Shown here: piece after piece, positions 28,391 to 37,395 of the stretch
Numbering within the stretch: the stretch's first letter is position 1
How the letters are laid out: the number at the start of each line of letters is the position of its first letter
Assembly (NCBI RefSeq): GCF_019795295.1
Contig: NZ_JAIMCG010000004.1
Coordinates: 287,974-351,973 of the forward strand
From: Cupriavidus sp. AU9028
Lineage (GTDB): Bacteria > Pseudomonadota > Gammaproteobacteria > Burkholderiales > Burkholderiaceae
Direction of reading: 5' to 3'
DNA length: 64,000 bases
Translations under genes and position numbers: made by a program
Notes under the pieces: model-generated
Seen by the model: the letters and a program-made list of their open reading frames with translations, nothing else
What the model was told of the DNA's origin: nothing
The model's database searches: none

Positions 28391-29314
28391 CTACGGCGTT
28401 TCACACTGGGACCCACAAGCGGCCCGGCACAGAAAGGCATCGAGGATCGCATGGAAGCGTTCGGGCTGTTCGATGGGGCCGATATGTGCCGCATCCTGCA
28501 GAATTTCGAACTGTGCGCCAGGAATCGCTTCCGCGATGGCGCGGGCCTGGTCCACCGGGCAGCCCGGGTCCTGGTCGCCGACCAGCACCAGCGTCGGGCA
28601 GTGGATGCGGGAAAGCGCATCGGCCTGGTCGAAGCCGAGGATCGCCAGGCTGGCGCCGACATAGCCACGGACCGGGGTGGCCAGAACCATCGCGCGGATC
28701 TTTTCCACCACCTCGGGGTGCGCGGCCCGGAACGGTTCGGTAAGCCAGCGGTTCAAGGTGGGGTCCACCACACCCGCCATGCCGTGCGCCTCCACCGAGC
28801 CGATGCGCTCGTGCCACATCGGATGCGCTTCCAGCGGGGTGTGCGAGCTGGTGTCGGCCAGCGTCAACGAATGAAAGCGCTCGGGGTAGCGCACACCCAG
28901 GACCTGACCGACCATGCCCCCAATCGACAGGCCGACGTAGTGCGCCTGCGGGACATCGAGGCCATCCATCAGCGCGACGATGTCATCGGCCATCTGGATC
29001 ATGGTGTAAGGCCCGACCGGCGCGTCGCTCTTGCCGTGGCCGCGCAGGTCCACGCGCAGCACGCGATAGCGGCCGGCAAGATGGGCGGCGGTCGCTTCCC
29101 AGATGGTATGGTCGGCGCCCAGGGGATGGACGAGCAGTACCCACGGTCCTTCAGTCCCGTCGATACGCGCCTGCAACGTCGCGTCGCCGACGACGACGCG
29201 ATGCATGTCGCCGCCGCCGAGCGGCGTGGCGCCGCTGGAATTCAACACATTGGTGCCGCCACCGGCCGTGCTGGCGGACACGTCGTCGGTGCGTTGCGGC
29301 TGCTTGTCAGTCAT
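28391..29314 (-). CDS. alpha/beta hydrolase, 3-oxoadipate enol-lactonase-like
   Basis: A 307-residue alpha/beta hydrolase. The catalytic triad is visible: nucleophile serine in YVGLSIGGMVGQ, aspartate in VGDQDPGCP and histidine in DAAHIGPIEQP; the oxyanion region is LVHPLGADHTIW. The overall pattern (LADTSSHTPLEAHPMWHERI) resembles PcaD, but no other protocatechuate genes are near, so the substrate is not certain. About 45 residues at the N-terminus are low-complexity and precede the fold; an internal ATG nearer the fold is an alternative start. Confidence 0.8.
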   Translation of the reverse strand: MTDKQPQRTDDVSASTAGGGTNVLNSSGATPLGGGDMHRVVVGDATLQARIDGTEGPWVLLVHPLGADHTIWEATAAHLAGRYRVLRVDLRGHGKSDAPVGPYTMIQMADDIVALMDGLDVPQAHYVGLSIGGMVGQVLGVRYPERFHSLTLADTSSHTPLEAHPMWHERIGSVEAHGMAGVVDPTLNRWLTEPFRAAHPEVVEKIRAMVLATPVRGYVGASLAILGFDQADALSRIHCPTLVLVGDQDPGCPVDQARAIAEAIPGAQFEILQDAAHIGPIEQPERFHAILDAFLCRAACGSQCETP

Positions 29315-29394
29315 GGTCGGGCTCCGGTGATGAGAACTTGCATGGCGATTGCAAAAAGCACGAGGGTGCGGGCGGGCCACCGCGCGGACCGGGG

Positions 29395-30531
29395 CTATTG
29401 CGCGGTGCCGCGCAGCACGAGCTCGATGCGGGTGCCGTCGGGCTCGGTCTGCTGCAGCCGGACCGGCATCCAGCCCACCTCGGGCGCCAGCCAGACTTCG
29501 ACCCTGCGCCGGTCGTCCGCGTGGCGGGGCAGGCGCACGAAGTGGCGGGCCCGTACCGCGCCGGCCGCTGTCTGGACTTCCTCCTCGCCGACATAACGGA
29601 CCTGCATCGGCTCGAGCTCGTCCGTGTCCGCGACCTGGAAGGTTTCGGTGACCCCCGGCTCGGCATACCCTGCCGGATTCGCACGAACCATGCCGACCAG
29701 CTGCAGAAAGACGCTGAAGCGGTCCTGGGCGGCCGGTGGCAGCGGCACCTCGCCACCGCGTGTTTCAAATACCAGCTTGCCCGCCTGCCGGTCGAAACGG
29801 ACGGCGGCGCTGCGCTTGCGCCGTTCCTCGACATAGCGCTGCGGCAACAGGCCGGTGGGACCGATTTCCCCTTCGCTGCGAAACGCGAAGCGGAACCACA
29901 GCACGCGCGTCTCGACGAACAGCCGATACTGGCCGCCCTCCTGCTGCCAGTGAATGCGGCCGTCCGGATTCTGTACACCGTTGACGAAGCTGGCGTAGTG
30001 CAGGGTGACCGATGGCGGGGCGGCATAGGCGGGGTCGCCGTTGCCGGACGCTGAGGGCGCCGGACTGGCCGCGCCGGGCCCATTGGCCGTTGCCGGCCCA
30101 GGCGATGCCGCGGTAGGTGGGGCAGCGTCAGGGGGCGGCGTGGATGTCACGGCGTCGGCCGGCGCGGGATCGCCCTGCGTCGGTCGCGGTGAGGGGCTTG
30201 CGTCTGGGGAGGGCCGGGTCGGCCGTGCGCTGGGCGGTGCCGCCGCCGGCCCCGGCTGCCGGTCCACCGACGGCGCGGCAGGGGGCGGCGGAGGCGGAGG
30301 TGGAGGCGGCAGCAGGATTGCCTCGACCGGCTCATGGAGCGGATGCTCGGGCACGGCCGGTCCCGGCACGCGTACCAGGCCGAACAGCGCCAATGCGTGC
30401 GCGATCAGCACGACCGCGAGCGCCGCGGCCCAGCGCAGGCGCTGCGCGCGCGCGCCGGGGGGCGGAGGCGGTCCTGCTGGACCGGTGTCGTCAGGCGGGG
30501 CCGGCGGCTGCCGCCGGGGCTGCGTCGCCAA
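29395..30531 (-). CDS. DUF3108 protein with Pro-rich periplasmic linker
   Basis: About 378 residues: a short cytoplasmic start, one TM helix (WAAALAVVLIAHALALFGLV), a strongly Pro/Ala-rich linker including ten consecutive prolines, and a C-terminal DUF3108 domain (from SVTLHYASFVNG; typical ...VRYVGEEEVQTAAGAVRARH). DUF3108 proteins are envelope proteins of unknown function with a lipocalin-like beta fold. The start is uncertain: no ATG lies between the IclR stop and the TM helix, and TTG at 30531 (GGAG upstream) is chosen, giving a 41-base overlap with the iclR gene. Confidence 0.72.
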   Translation of the reverse strand: MATQPRRQPPAPPDDTGPAGPPPPPGARAQRLRWAAALAVVLIAHALALFGLVRVPGPAVPEHPLHEPVEAILLPPPPPPPPPPAAPSVDRQPGPAAAPPSARPTRPSPDASPSPRPTQGDPAPADAVTSTPPPDAAPPTAASPGPATANGPGAASPAPSASGNGDPAYAAPPSVTLHYASFVNGVQNPDGRIHWQQEGGQYRLFVETRVLWFRFAFRSEGEIGPTGLLPQRYVEERRKRSAAVRFDRQAGKLVFETRGGEVPLPPAAQDRFSVFLQLVGMVRANPAGYAEPGVTETFQVADTDELEPMQVRYVGEEEVQTAAGAVRARHFVRLPRHADDRRRVEVWLAPEVGWMPVRLQQTEPDGTRIELVLRGTAQ

Positions 30532-31324
30532 GGTATCCAAGCTCCATGGAGATCTGCCGGGCGATTTCCCGCACGCGGCGCTCGATCGCACCACCCCATT
30601 CTGCATCGAATACGGTCTGCGCGCCGAGCACGATCAGCGCCATGGCGATATGCCCGCTGGCGTCGAATACCGGCATCGAGATGGCGTTGATGCCGGGCAG
30701 CACCCCGCCCTTGATGCGCGCCGCGCCGTGCTGGCGTACTTCGGCGCAGACGCGGTCGTAGTCCGCCATCGAGCGCGGCAGGTCGGGCACGTCGTCGGCG
30801 CCGCGCTCGGCCAGCTCGCGCTCGATCAACGGCCCGCTCTGCCGGCGCGGCAGATAGGCACCGAACAGGCGCCCGGTGGCGGAGTTCAGCATCGGCATGA
30901 CGTCGCCCAGGCGCAGGCTGACGCTGACCGGGTGGCTCGACTCTTCCCAATGCACGATGGTCGGCCCATGATTGCCCCAGACGGCGATGCCGACGGTCTG
31001 GTCGATCTCGTCGCGCAGCCGGGACAGGATCGGCCGCGCCTTCTTCACCGGGTCGAGCCGGTTCAGCCCGGCCAGCCCCAGCTGCAGCGCGAAGGGGCCC
31101 AGGTCGTAGCGGCCGCTGTCGGGGTCCTGCGCCACCATGCCCAGGCGCTGGAAGCTGACCAGGTAGCGATGCGCCTTGGCCGGGTTCATCTGCGCGGCCG
31201 CGGCCAGATCGCGCAGCATCTGCGCGCGTGGCGCGGCGGCCAGCGCCTTGAGCAGCTGGAAACCCACCTCGATGGATTGAATACCGGTGCGCAGCTTGGC
31301 GTCGTCGTCTTCGGGTTCGCCCAT
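30491..31324 (-). CDS. IclR-family transcriptional regulator
   Basis: A 277-residue IclR regulator: an N-terminal winged HTH (SIEVGFQLLKALAAAPRAQMLRD... with PAKAHRYLVSFQRLGM) and a C-terminal effector domain (ATGRLFGAYLP, then INAISMPVFDASGHIAMALIV). It lies upstream of and divergent from the FAA-hydrolase gene, which is its most likely target. ATG at 31324 is preferred to a TTG 11 codons upstream. Confidence 0.9.
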   Translation of the reverse strand: MGEPEDDDAKLRTGIQSIEVGFQLLKALAAAPRAQMLRDLAAAAQMNPAKAHRYLVSFQRLGMVAQDPDSGRYDLGPFALQLGLAGLNRLDPVKKARPILSRLRDEIDQTVGIAVWGNHGPTIVHWEESSHPVSVSLRLGDVMPMLNSATGRLFGAYLPRRQSGPLIERELAERGADDVPDLPRSMADYDRVCAEVRQHGAARIKGGVLPGINAISMPVFDASGHIAMALIVLGAQTVFDAEWGGAIERRVREIARQISMELGYLGDAAPAAAAGPA

Positions 31325-31495
31325 GTTGTCGTGAATAGTGATGGCGGCTGACCGCAATTTACTATAGCGAAACCGATTTACCAGTTTTTAATCCGTGGCT
31401 AGACTTTCGCTGCCCAGGGACGATCGCCCTCTTCTTTCGATCGCCCCCCTCTTTCGCCGGCCTGCGTGCCGGCCCGTACCGGAACGACACTGACG

Positions 31496-32479
31496 ATGAA
31501 ACTCGCCACCCTCAAGGACGGCTCGCGCGACGGGCAACTGGTCGTAGTCTCGCGCGACCTGAAGACGGCGCACTACGCCGCGGACATCGCCGGCAAGCTG
31601 CAGGCAGTGCTGGACGACTGGCAATTCCTCGCGCCGCAGCTGCAGGACCTGTACGACGCGCTGAACGCGGGCCGCGCCCGCCATCCGTTCCCGTTCGATC
31701 CGCGCCAGTGCATGGCGCCGCTGCCGCGCGCCTACCAGTGGGCCGACGGCTCGGCGTATGTCAACCATGTGGAGCTGGTGCGCAAGGCGCGCGGCGCCGA
31801 GATGCCGACAGAGTTCTGGACCGATCCGCTGATGTACCAGGGCGGCTCGGACGATCTGCTCGGGCCCTGCGACGACATCGTCTGCGCCAGCGAAGCGTTC
31901 GGCATCGATTTCGAGGCGGAGGTGGCGGTGATCACCGGCGACGTGCGCATGGGTGCGACGCCCGAGCAGGCGGCCGAGGGCATCCGCCTGGTGGTGCTGG
32001 CCAACGACGTGTCGCTGCGCAACCTGATCCCGGCCGAGCTGGCCAAGGGCTTCGGCTTCTTCCAGAGCAAGCCCGCCACCGCCTTCTCGCCGGTTGCCGT
32101 CACCCCCGACGAGCTGGGCGCGGCATGGCGCGAACGCAAGGTGCATCTGCCGCTGAACGTCTGGTGGAACAGCAAGAAGGTGGGGTCGCCCGATTGCGGC
32201 ACCGACATGGTGTTCGACTTCGGCCAGCTGATCGCCCATATCTGCAAGACCCGCAATGTCCGCGCCGGCAGCATCGTCGGCTCGGGCACGATTTCCAATG
32301 TGGACCGCAGCAAGGGGTACTGCTGCATCGCCGAGAAACGCACGCTCGAAACCATCGAGCAGGGCAAGCCGGTCACGGAGTTCATGCGCTACGGGGACGC
32401 CGTGCGCATCGAGATGCTGGACGAACAGGGCAGGTCGATCTTCGGCGCGATCGATCAGGTCGTGACGGCGCCGGCCTGA
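31496..32479 (+). CDS. fumarylacetoacetate-hydrolase family protein
   Basis: A 327-residue FAH-fold hydrolase. The metal-binding acidic residues are in the expected places (IDFEAEVAVITGD and the downstream NDVSLRNLIPAEL), with FGFFQSKP and GSGTISNVDRSKG typical of the C-C bond hydrolases acting on acylpyruvates or fumarylacetoacetate. The shorter length fits the single-domain bacterial group. With a divergent IclR and an adjacent enoyl-CoA hydratase, an aromatic or amino-acid catabolic role is likely. The exact substrate is not decidable from the sequence. Confidence 0.85.
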   Translation: MKLATLKDGSRDGQLVVVSRDLKTAHYAADIAGKLQAVLDDWQFLAPQLQDLYDALNAGRARHPFPFDPRQCMAPLPRAYQWADGSAYVNHVELVRKARGAEMPTEFWTDPLMYQGGSDDLLGPCDDIVCASEAFGIDFEAEVAVITGDVRMGATPEQAAEGIRLVVLANDVSLRNLIPAELAKGFGFFQSKPATAFSPVAVTPDELGAAWRERKVHLPLNVWWNSKKVGSPDCGTDMVFDFGQLIAHICKTRNVRAGSIVGSGTISNVDRSKGYCCIAEKRTLETIEQGKPVTEFMRYGDAVRIEMLDEQGRSIFGAIDQVVTAPA

Positions 32480-32502
32480 GGCGCCACGGCGGCGATCGGC
32501 CG

Positions 32503-32528
32503 CTATAATTGACCGACCGATCGGTTGG
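32503..32528 (+). promoter_or_regulatory. consensus -10 box next to a TetR-type palindrome
   Basis: A perfect -10 hexamer TATAAT (32503-32508) is followed after four bases by CCGACCGATCGGTTGG (32513-32528), an almost perfect palindrome with an ACCGATCGGT core. An operator immediately downstream of the -10 box fits repression. No good -35 is seen. The first ORF downstream is the enoyl-CoA hydratase. Confidence 0.5.
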
Positions 32529-32674
32529 CAAATTTTGCGGCGCATTTCGGCGAGTCCGCGCCGGCGAGCCCGCGCCCACGATCGGCTGCCGGCAGTGCCG
32601 GCGGCCGCTGCGCCGCCGCTGCCGACTCCCGCCAATGCGCTTCTCGACCTGAACCGGCTCGCGCCGGCGCCGCC

Positions 32675-33571
32675 ATGACCGTCACCTCCGCTTCCGGCAG
32701 CACCGCTTCCGCCCCTTCCAACGCCGGCTCCCCGCCCCTGTCCGAGCGCTACGCGCGCTACCGCGCCCTCACGCTGCGGCGCCACGGCCCGATCCTGGAG
32801 ATCGTGATGGGCGCGGCGCAGTCGGCCAACCGCAAGCTGGCCACCGCGGATGCCAGCATGCACCGCGAACTGGCGGAGATCTGGCGCGACGTATCCGCCG
32901 ATCCCGATATCCGGGTCGCGCTGATCCGCGGCGAAGGCAAGGGATTTTCCGCGGGCGGCGACCTGGCGCTGGTGGAGGAGATGGCGCAGGACTTCGCCAC
33001 CCGCACGCGGGTCTGGCACGAAGCGCGCGATCTCGTCTACAACATCATCAATTGCGACAAGCCGGTGGTGTCCGCCATGCACGGACCGGCGGTCGGCGCG
33101 GGGCTGGTGGCCGGGCTGCTGGCCGATATCTCGATCGCCGCGCGCACCGCGCGGATCGTCGATGGGCATACGCGGCTGGGCGTCGCGGCGGGAGACCACG
33201 CAGCGATCGTCTGGCCCCTGCTGTGCGGCATGGCCAAGGCCAAGTACTATCTGATGCTGTGCGAGCCGGTCAGCGGCGAGGAAGCCGAGCGCATCGGACT
33301 GGTGTCGCTGGCGGTCGACGAGGACCAGTTGGTCGACAAGGCGTTCGAGGTGGCGCAGCGCCTGGCCGAGGGCTCGCAAAGCGCGATCCGCTGGACCAAG
33401 TACGCGCTGAACAACTGGCTGCGGATGGCGGGGCCGTCCTTCGATACCTCGCTGGCGCTGGAATTCATGGGCTTTGCCGGTCCCGACGTGCGCGAGGGCG
33501 TGGCCAGCCTGCGGGAAAAACGGCCGCCGCGCTTCGATGACCCAGCCGGCGCGACGCCTGCCGCGGACTGA
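32675..33571 (+). CDS. enoyl-CoA hydratase/isomerase family protein
   Basis: A 298-residue crotonase-fold protein. The CoA/oxyanion segment [15 protein letters not shown] and the second oxyanion block [21 protein letters not shown] are clear, followed by [23 protein letters not shown]. The residues at the usual catalytic glutamates differ from classical hydratases, so isomerase or hydrolase activity is possible. The N-terminal 25 residues are Ser/Ala-rich. ATG at 32675 is chosen; it is 146 bases beyond the operator-like palindrome. The start has no strong ribosome site. Confidence 0.85.
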   Translation: MTVTSASGSTASAPSNAGSPPLSERYARYRALTLRRHGPILEIVMGAAQSANRKLATADASMHRELAEIWRDVSADPDIRVALIRGEGKGFSAGGDLALVEEMAQDFATRTRVWHEARDLVYNIINCDKPVVSAMHGPAVGAGLVAGLLADISIAARTARIVDGHTRLGVAAGDHAAIVWPLLCGMAKAKYYLMLCEPVSGEEAERIGLVSLAVDEDQLVDKAFEVAQRLAEGSQSAIRWTKYALNNWLRMAGPSFDTSLALEFMGFAGPDVREGVASLREKRPPRFDDPAGATPAAD

Positions 33572-33619
33572 CGCGAACGCCGCGCCTCACCCGATACCGG
33601 CCCAAACGGAGGCGATGCC

Positions 33620-34747
33620 ATGTTCGGACAGATTCCCGATTTCAACGACGGCCTGGAGTTCATGCGGCGCCTGTGGGGCAACGCCGCCGGCATGCCGGGC
33701 GGCATGGGCATGATGCCGGGGCTGCAGGCGATGACGCCACCGATGACGCTGGAGGAAGTGGACAAGCGCATCCACGACCTGAAGGCCGTGCAAAGCTGGC
33801 TCGAGCTGAACACCAACCTGCTGCGCACGACGATCCACGGGCTGGAAGTGCAGCGGGCCACGCTGGTCGCACTGCAGACGTTCGGCCAGGCGCTCTCCCC
33901 CGATGCCATGCGCGAGGCGATGGAAAACGTCGCGCGGGCGGCCAACGCCCCGAGCGCCGCGTCGCGGCGGGAAGCCGGCACGGGCGAGAGCCCGCCGGCG
34001 CAGCCCGGCGCAGGCGCCGGAAACCCGACCAGTGGAATGGGTGGGATGGGTGCAATGGGCGGCTTCGGCGGGTTCTCGCCGTTCGCCGGCATGGGCGGCA
34101 CGGCGCAGGCGGCGCCAGGAGCGGAAGGCGTCGAGCCGGAAGCGTTGCTGGACGACGAGGACGAGGGGGGTGGCCCAGGCAGCGACGAGCCGCCGCCCGA
34201 CTCTGCCCAGCAAGGCAGTGGGGCGGCGCAGCCGGGCGCTGGCGCCCAGGCCGCCATGGCGCCGCAGGCGGCATTGTGGTGGGACATGCTGCAGCGCCAG
34301 TTCGGCCAGATCGCCAGCAGCGCCGCCGCGGCAAGCCTCGCCTCGTTAAATAATCTGAACGCCTTCGGGCAGGCACCGTCAAACCCCGCTGGCAATGGCG
34401 ACGCATCGTCCCAGGCGGATGGCGGCGGTACGGCGACCAGTACCGGCTCCGAGGCAGCCAGCGCCGGCGGGCGAGGCGAGCCGGACGAACGGGACCGCGC
34501 CTCCGCTTCGGCAGACCAGCCGCCTCCCGCCGCATCGGGTACCACCGCCGGCGGACGTCCGGGCGCTCGGGCGAAGGCGGGCGCGGGCAGCAGCGCCGGC
34601 GGTGCGAGCACTGGCACGCAGGCGTCTGGCGCCAACGCGCCGCGCAAGGCTGCCAGCCGCAAGAGCCCGGCCGCGCCGCAGGGCGAGGCAGGCAGCGGCA
34701 ACGCCGCCCGCCCGGCCAGCCGCCGCAAGGGGCCGGCTAGCCGCTAG
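33620..34747 (+). CDS. phaM: PhaM-family polyhydroxyalkanoate granule protein
   Basis: A 375-residue protein with a conserved N-terminal part ([19 protein letters not shown] ... [37 protein letters not shown], about residues 1-95), a low-complexity Gly/Ala/Pro middle and a basic tail rich in Lys/Arg-Ala ([11 protein letters not shown] ... RRKGPASR). In Ralstonia eutropha PhaM binds and activates the PHB synthase PhaC and attaches granules to the nucleoid through such a tail. GGAGG precedes the ATG. The protein is longer than the roughly 260 residues I recall for R. eutropha PhaM, mainly in the middle. Confidence 0.82.
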   Translation: MFGQIPDFNDGLEFMRRLWGNAAGMPGGMGMMPGLQAMTPPMTLEEVDKRIHDLKAVQSWLELNTNLLRTTIHGLEVQRATLVALQTFGQALSPDAMREAMENVARAANAPSAASRREAGTGESPPAQPGAGAGNPTSGMGGMGAMGGFGGFSPFAGMGGTAQAAPGAEGVEPEALLDDEDEGGGPGSDEPPPDSAQQGSGAAQPGAGAQAAMAPQAALWWDMLQRQFGQIASSAAAASLASLNNLNAFGQAPSNPAGNGDASSQADGGGTATSTGSEAASAGGRGEPDERDRASASADQPPPAASGTTAGGRPGARAKAGAGSSAGGASTGTQASGANAPRKAASRKSPAAPQGEAGSGNAARPASRRKGPASR

Positions 34748-35067
34748 TCGCGGATAGCCGCCAGGCCCGGGTAGCCGCCGGGCCCCGATACCCGCTCGGA
34801 CGCGGGGCCCGTCCGCGTGAGCGGGCGGGCCTGGCGACCGCCTTTGCCCGCCGCCCGACCGGCTTGCCGCCAACGTCCTCGAAAGCGTCATGCAGGCTCG
34901 CGATACTGCCTGCTACCGGCGTTCGCGCGGTGGTAGCCGGTCATGGGCATGAAACTCGCATTGCGCTGCAGGCTGATGCGCAGGGAAGGCTTGCTTTCCT
35001 TGCTGCAAAAGGTCTATAGGAATCATTCCCATCTGGTAGAATCCGCCCGTAATTTCAAAGGCTTACC
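34748..35067. other. 320-base intergenic region before the diiron gene
   Basis: The left part is GC-rich with imperfect repeats of GGGCC/GGCCC type and may terminate phaM. The right part is AT-richer: a possible promoter TTGCTT (34991-34996) with TATAGG 18 bases on, a small palindrome GGAAT-C-ATTCC at 35019-35029, and TAGAAT at 35037. No gene was found. Confidence 0.4.
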
Positions 35068-35931
35068 ATGCTCTACCCCGAACTGTTCAAATCGCTCGAA
35101 GCGGTCCGCTGGCATATGGACAAGGACATCCCCTGGGATTCCTTCGACGCAAGCCTGCTGACCGACGATCAGGCGCAAACCATCCGCATGAACGCGATCA
35201 CCGAATGGTCGGCGCTGCCGGCCACCGAGATGTTCCTGCGCGACAACCGCCACGATTCCGACTTTTCGGCGTTCATGAGCGTGTGGTTCTTCGAGGAGCA
35301 GAAGCACTCGCTGGTCCTGATGGAGTACCTGCGCCGCTTCCGTCCGGAGCTCGTGCCAACCGAGGAAGAGCTGCACGCGGTGCGCTTCGAGTTCGATCCG
35401 GCGCCGCCGCTCGAGACCCTGATGCTGCACTTCTGCGGGGAAATCCGGCTGAACCACTGGTATCGCCGTGCCGCGGAGTGGCACACCGAACCGGTGATCA
35501 AGCATATCTACCGCACCCTGTCGCAGGACGAGGCGCGTCATGGCGGCGCGTACCTGCGCTACATGAAGAAGTACCTGAACCAGTTCGGCGACAGCGCGCG
35601 CTCGGCCTTCGCCAAGATCGGCGTGCTGATGGCCTCGGCCCGCCGCACCGAGAAGCCGCTGCACCCGACCAACCTGCACGTGAACAAGGCGCTGTTCCCC
35701 AACGACACCGTGCAGTCGCGCCTGCCCGATCCGGACTGGCTGGAGCACTGGCTGGACAGCCAGATCCGCTTCGACGAAGGCTGGGAAAAGAAGGTCGTCG
35801 ACCGTATCCTGCACAACCTGTCGCTGCTGATGGAGCGCACCTTCGAGACGGTTCAGGACCTGAACCGCTATCGCAAGGAGCTGAACGCGCGCCTGCAGGC
35901 CGCTGGCGAGAACGAACCCGCCAAGGCCTGA
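35068..35931 (+). CDS. ferritin-like diiron protein (acyl-ACP desaturase/AurF-like)
   Basis: A 287-residue all-helical protein. Two ExxH-type diiron motifs are in the right spacing: E76-E77-Q-K-H80 and D154-E155-A-R-H158, with further candidate ligands ITEW near residue 48 and GEIRLNHWY near 135. This layout fits stearoyl-ACP-desaturase/ferritin-like oxidases. A role in fatty-acid or phenolic oxidation is possible, but no partner reductase is adjacent. The start codon follows an AT-rich leader with no clear ribosome site. Confidence 0.75.
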   Translation: MLYPELFKSLEAVRWHMDKDIPWDSFDASLLTDDQAQTIRMNAITEWSALPATEMFLRDNRHDSDFSAFMSVWFFEEQKHSLVLMEYLRRFRPELVPTEEELHAVRFEFDPAPPLETLMLHFCGEIRLNHWYRRAAEWHTEPVIKHIYRTLSQDEARHGGAYLRYMKKYLNQFGDSARSAFAKIGVLMASARRTEKPLHPTNLHVNKALFPNDTVQSRLPDPDWLEHWLDSQIRFDEGWEKKVVDRILHNLSLLMERTFETVQDLNRYRKELNARLQAAGENEPAKA

Positions 35932-35983
35932 CGGCCGCCACCATGCCGCGCCGCCTGCTGGCGGCCGGCATGGGTTCGCCTCC

Positions 35984-36484
35984 ATGAATCTTTCCCCTCC
36001 CGCCTTCGAAGCCAAGCTGGCAGACGCGGACGACGCTGCCGCGCTGGAGCGCCGGCTTGCGGCACTGCCGCGGCCGATGGTGTTCACCAACGGCGTCTTC
36101 GACATCCTGCATCGCGGCCATGCGACCTATCTGGCGCAGGCTCGCGCGCTCGGCGCCTCGCTGGTGGTCGGCGTCAACAGCGACGCCTCGGTGCGCCTGC
36201 TCGGCAAGGGCGACGACCGTCCGCTGAATGCACAAGCCGACCGCATGGCACTGCTGGCGGCACTCGAAGCGGTCGATCTGGTGCTGATGTTCACCGAGCA
36301 GACGCCGGTCGAGCTGCTGCGCCGCGTGCGGCCCGACATCTACGTCAAGGGCGGCGACTACGATATCGACACGCTCGAGGAAACCCGGCTGGTGCGCGGC
36401 TGGGGCGGCCAGGCGTACGCGATCCCCTTCCTGCACGACCGCTCCACCACCAAGCTGCTGCACAAGGTGCGGCAGACCGGCTGA
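35984..36484 (+). CDS. heptose-1-phosphate nucleotidyltransferase (HldE C-domain/RfaE2)
   Basis: A 166-residue cytidylyltransferase-fold enzyme. The nucleotide motif is FTNGVFDILHRGHATYL (HxGH-type), followed by VKGGDY and EETRLVRGWGG, matching D-glycero-beta-D-manno-heptose 1-phosphate adenylyltransferase, which makes ADP-heptose for LPS inner core. The kinase half is absent here, so heptose kinase must be a separate gene. It follows the diiron gene by 52 bases. Confidence 0.92.
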   Translation: MNLSPPAFEAKLADADDAAALERRLAALPRPMVFTNGVFDILHRGHATYLAQARALGASLVVGVNSDASVRLLGKGDDRPLNAQADRMALLAALEAVDLVLMFTEQTPVELLRRVRPDIYVKGGDYDIDTLEETRLVRGWGGQAYAIPFLHDRSTTKLLHKVRQTG

Positions 36485-36501
36485 ATTTTTCCTGCGCCGG
36501 C

Positions 36502-37395
36502 TCAGCGTGGCGGCGCGTCCTGCGCTGGCACGAAGGCGCCGGCCAGTACCGCCAGCCCCAGCAGCACCAGGTTCTCGTGCAGCTCGAAGGGCACCGGCAT
36601 GGCGGCGCCCAGCACCTCGCGTGCGCCGCCGGACAGCAGGCAGCGCGCCGGCCCCCGCGCCGAGACTTCCCGCCAGATCCGCTCCACCGCACCGACCTGC
36701 GCCGACAGGCAGCCAGCGGCGATCGCGTCGCGCGTGTTGTCCGCCCAGGCCGCGGGCTTCCGGCTCTGCGTGCCGCCACGGTCGGCGGAACCGGCCAGCC
36801 GCGCGATTTCGGCCATCTCCAGCTCCGGCAGCTGCGCGGTATTGCGGGCGAGCGAGCCCATCATCAGCGCCAGGCCCGGCAGGATCAGTCCGCCCTCGAA
36901 GCGCGAACGGCCATGCGTGAGGCGCGGCGCGCTGACGATGTCGATGGTGGTGGCGGTGCCCGCGGTGACGATCATCAGGTCGCCCTGCGGATGCAGGGCC
37001 CGCGCGCCGATGCTGCCGATCCAGCGATCCACGCCGAGCCGCGCCGGCTCGCGATAGCCGTTGTCCAGCAGATCGTGGGCAGGTTCGCTGCGCGCCCAGT
37101 GCACGACGGGCGCGGCGCCCGACGGCAGGGCGAACGCGCTGGCCAGCACCTCGTCCAGCCGGGCCGCGACTCCCGGCCCGGCCACGTTGCTGGCCCAGGT
37201 TTCCGGCATCGCGGCGATCCTGCCGCCGGCCGCTTCGACAAGCCGTTGCGGCAACTCGCCGATCCGGTCGTGCGGCAAGGCACCGGCGGCGGTCCATGGC
37301 GCGGCCGGCCCGCCCCCGCTGCCATCCCCCGGGCACCAGGCCCACTTCAGCCGGGTGTTGCCGATATCGATCAGCAATCGTGGCGCCGCGGTCAT
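36502..37395 (-). CDS. coaX: type III pantothenate kinase
   Basis: A 297-residue CoaX, the first step of coenzyme A synthesis. Motifs: the phosphate-binding LLIDIGNTRLKW, GVDRWIGSIGA and the TAGTATTIDIV acidic/Thr-rich block that places the catalytic aspartate in D-x-G-N-T-R-L-K. It shares an ATGA overlap with birA (birA stop and coaX start), indicating coupled translation. Confidence 0.94.
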   Translation of the reverse strand: MTAAPRLLIDIGNTRLKWAWCPGDGSGGGPAAPWTAAGALPHDRIGELPQRLVEAAGGRIAAMPETWASNVAGPGVAARLDEVLASAFALPSGAAPVVHWARSEPAHDLLDNGYREPARLGVDRWIGSIGARALHPQGDLMIVTAGTATTIDIVSAPRLTHGRSRFEGGLILPGLALMMGSLARNTAQLPELEMAEIARLAGSADRGGTQSRKPAAWADNTRDAIAAGCLSAQVGAVERIWREVSARGPARCLLSGGAREVLGAAMPVPFELHENLVLLGLAVLAGAFVPAQDAPPR

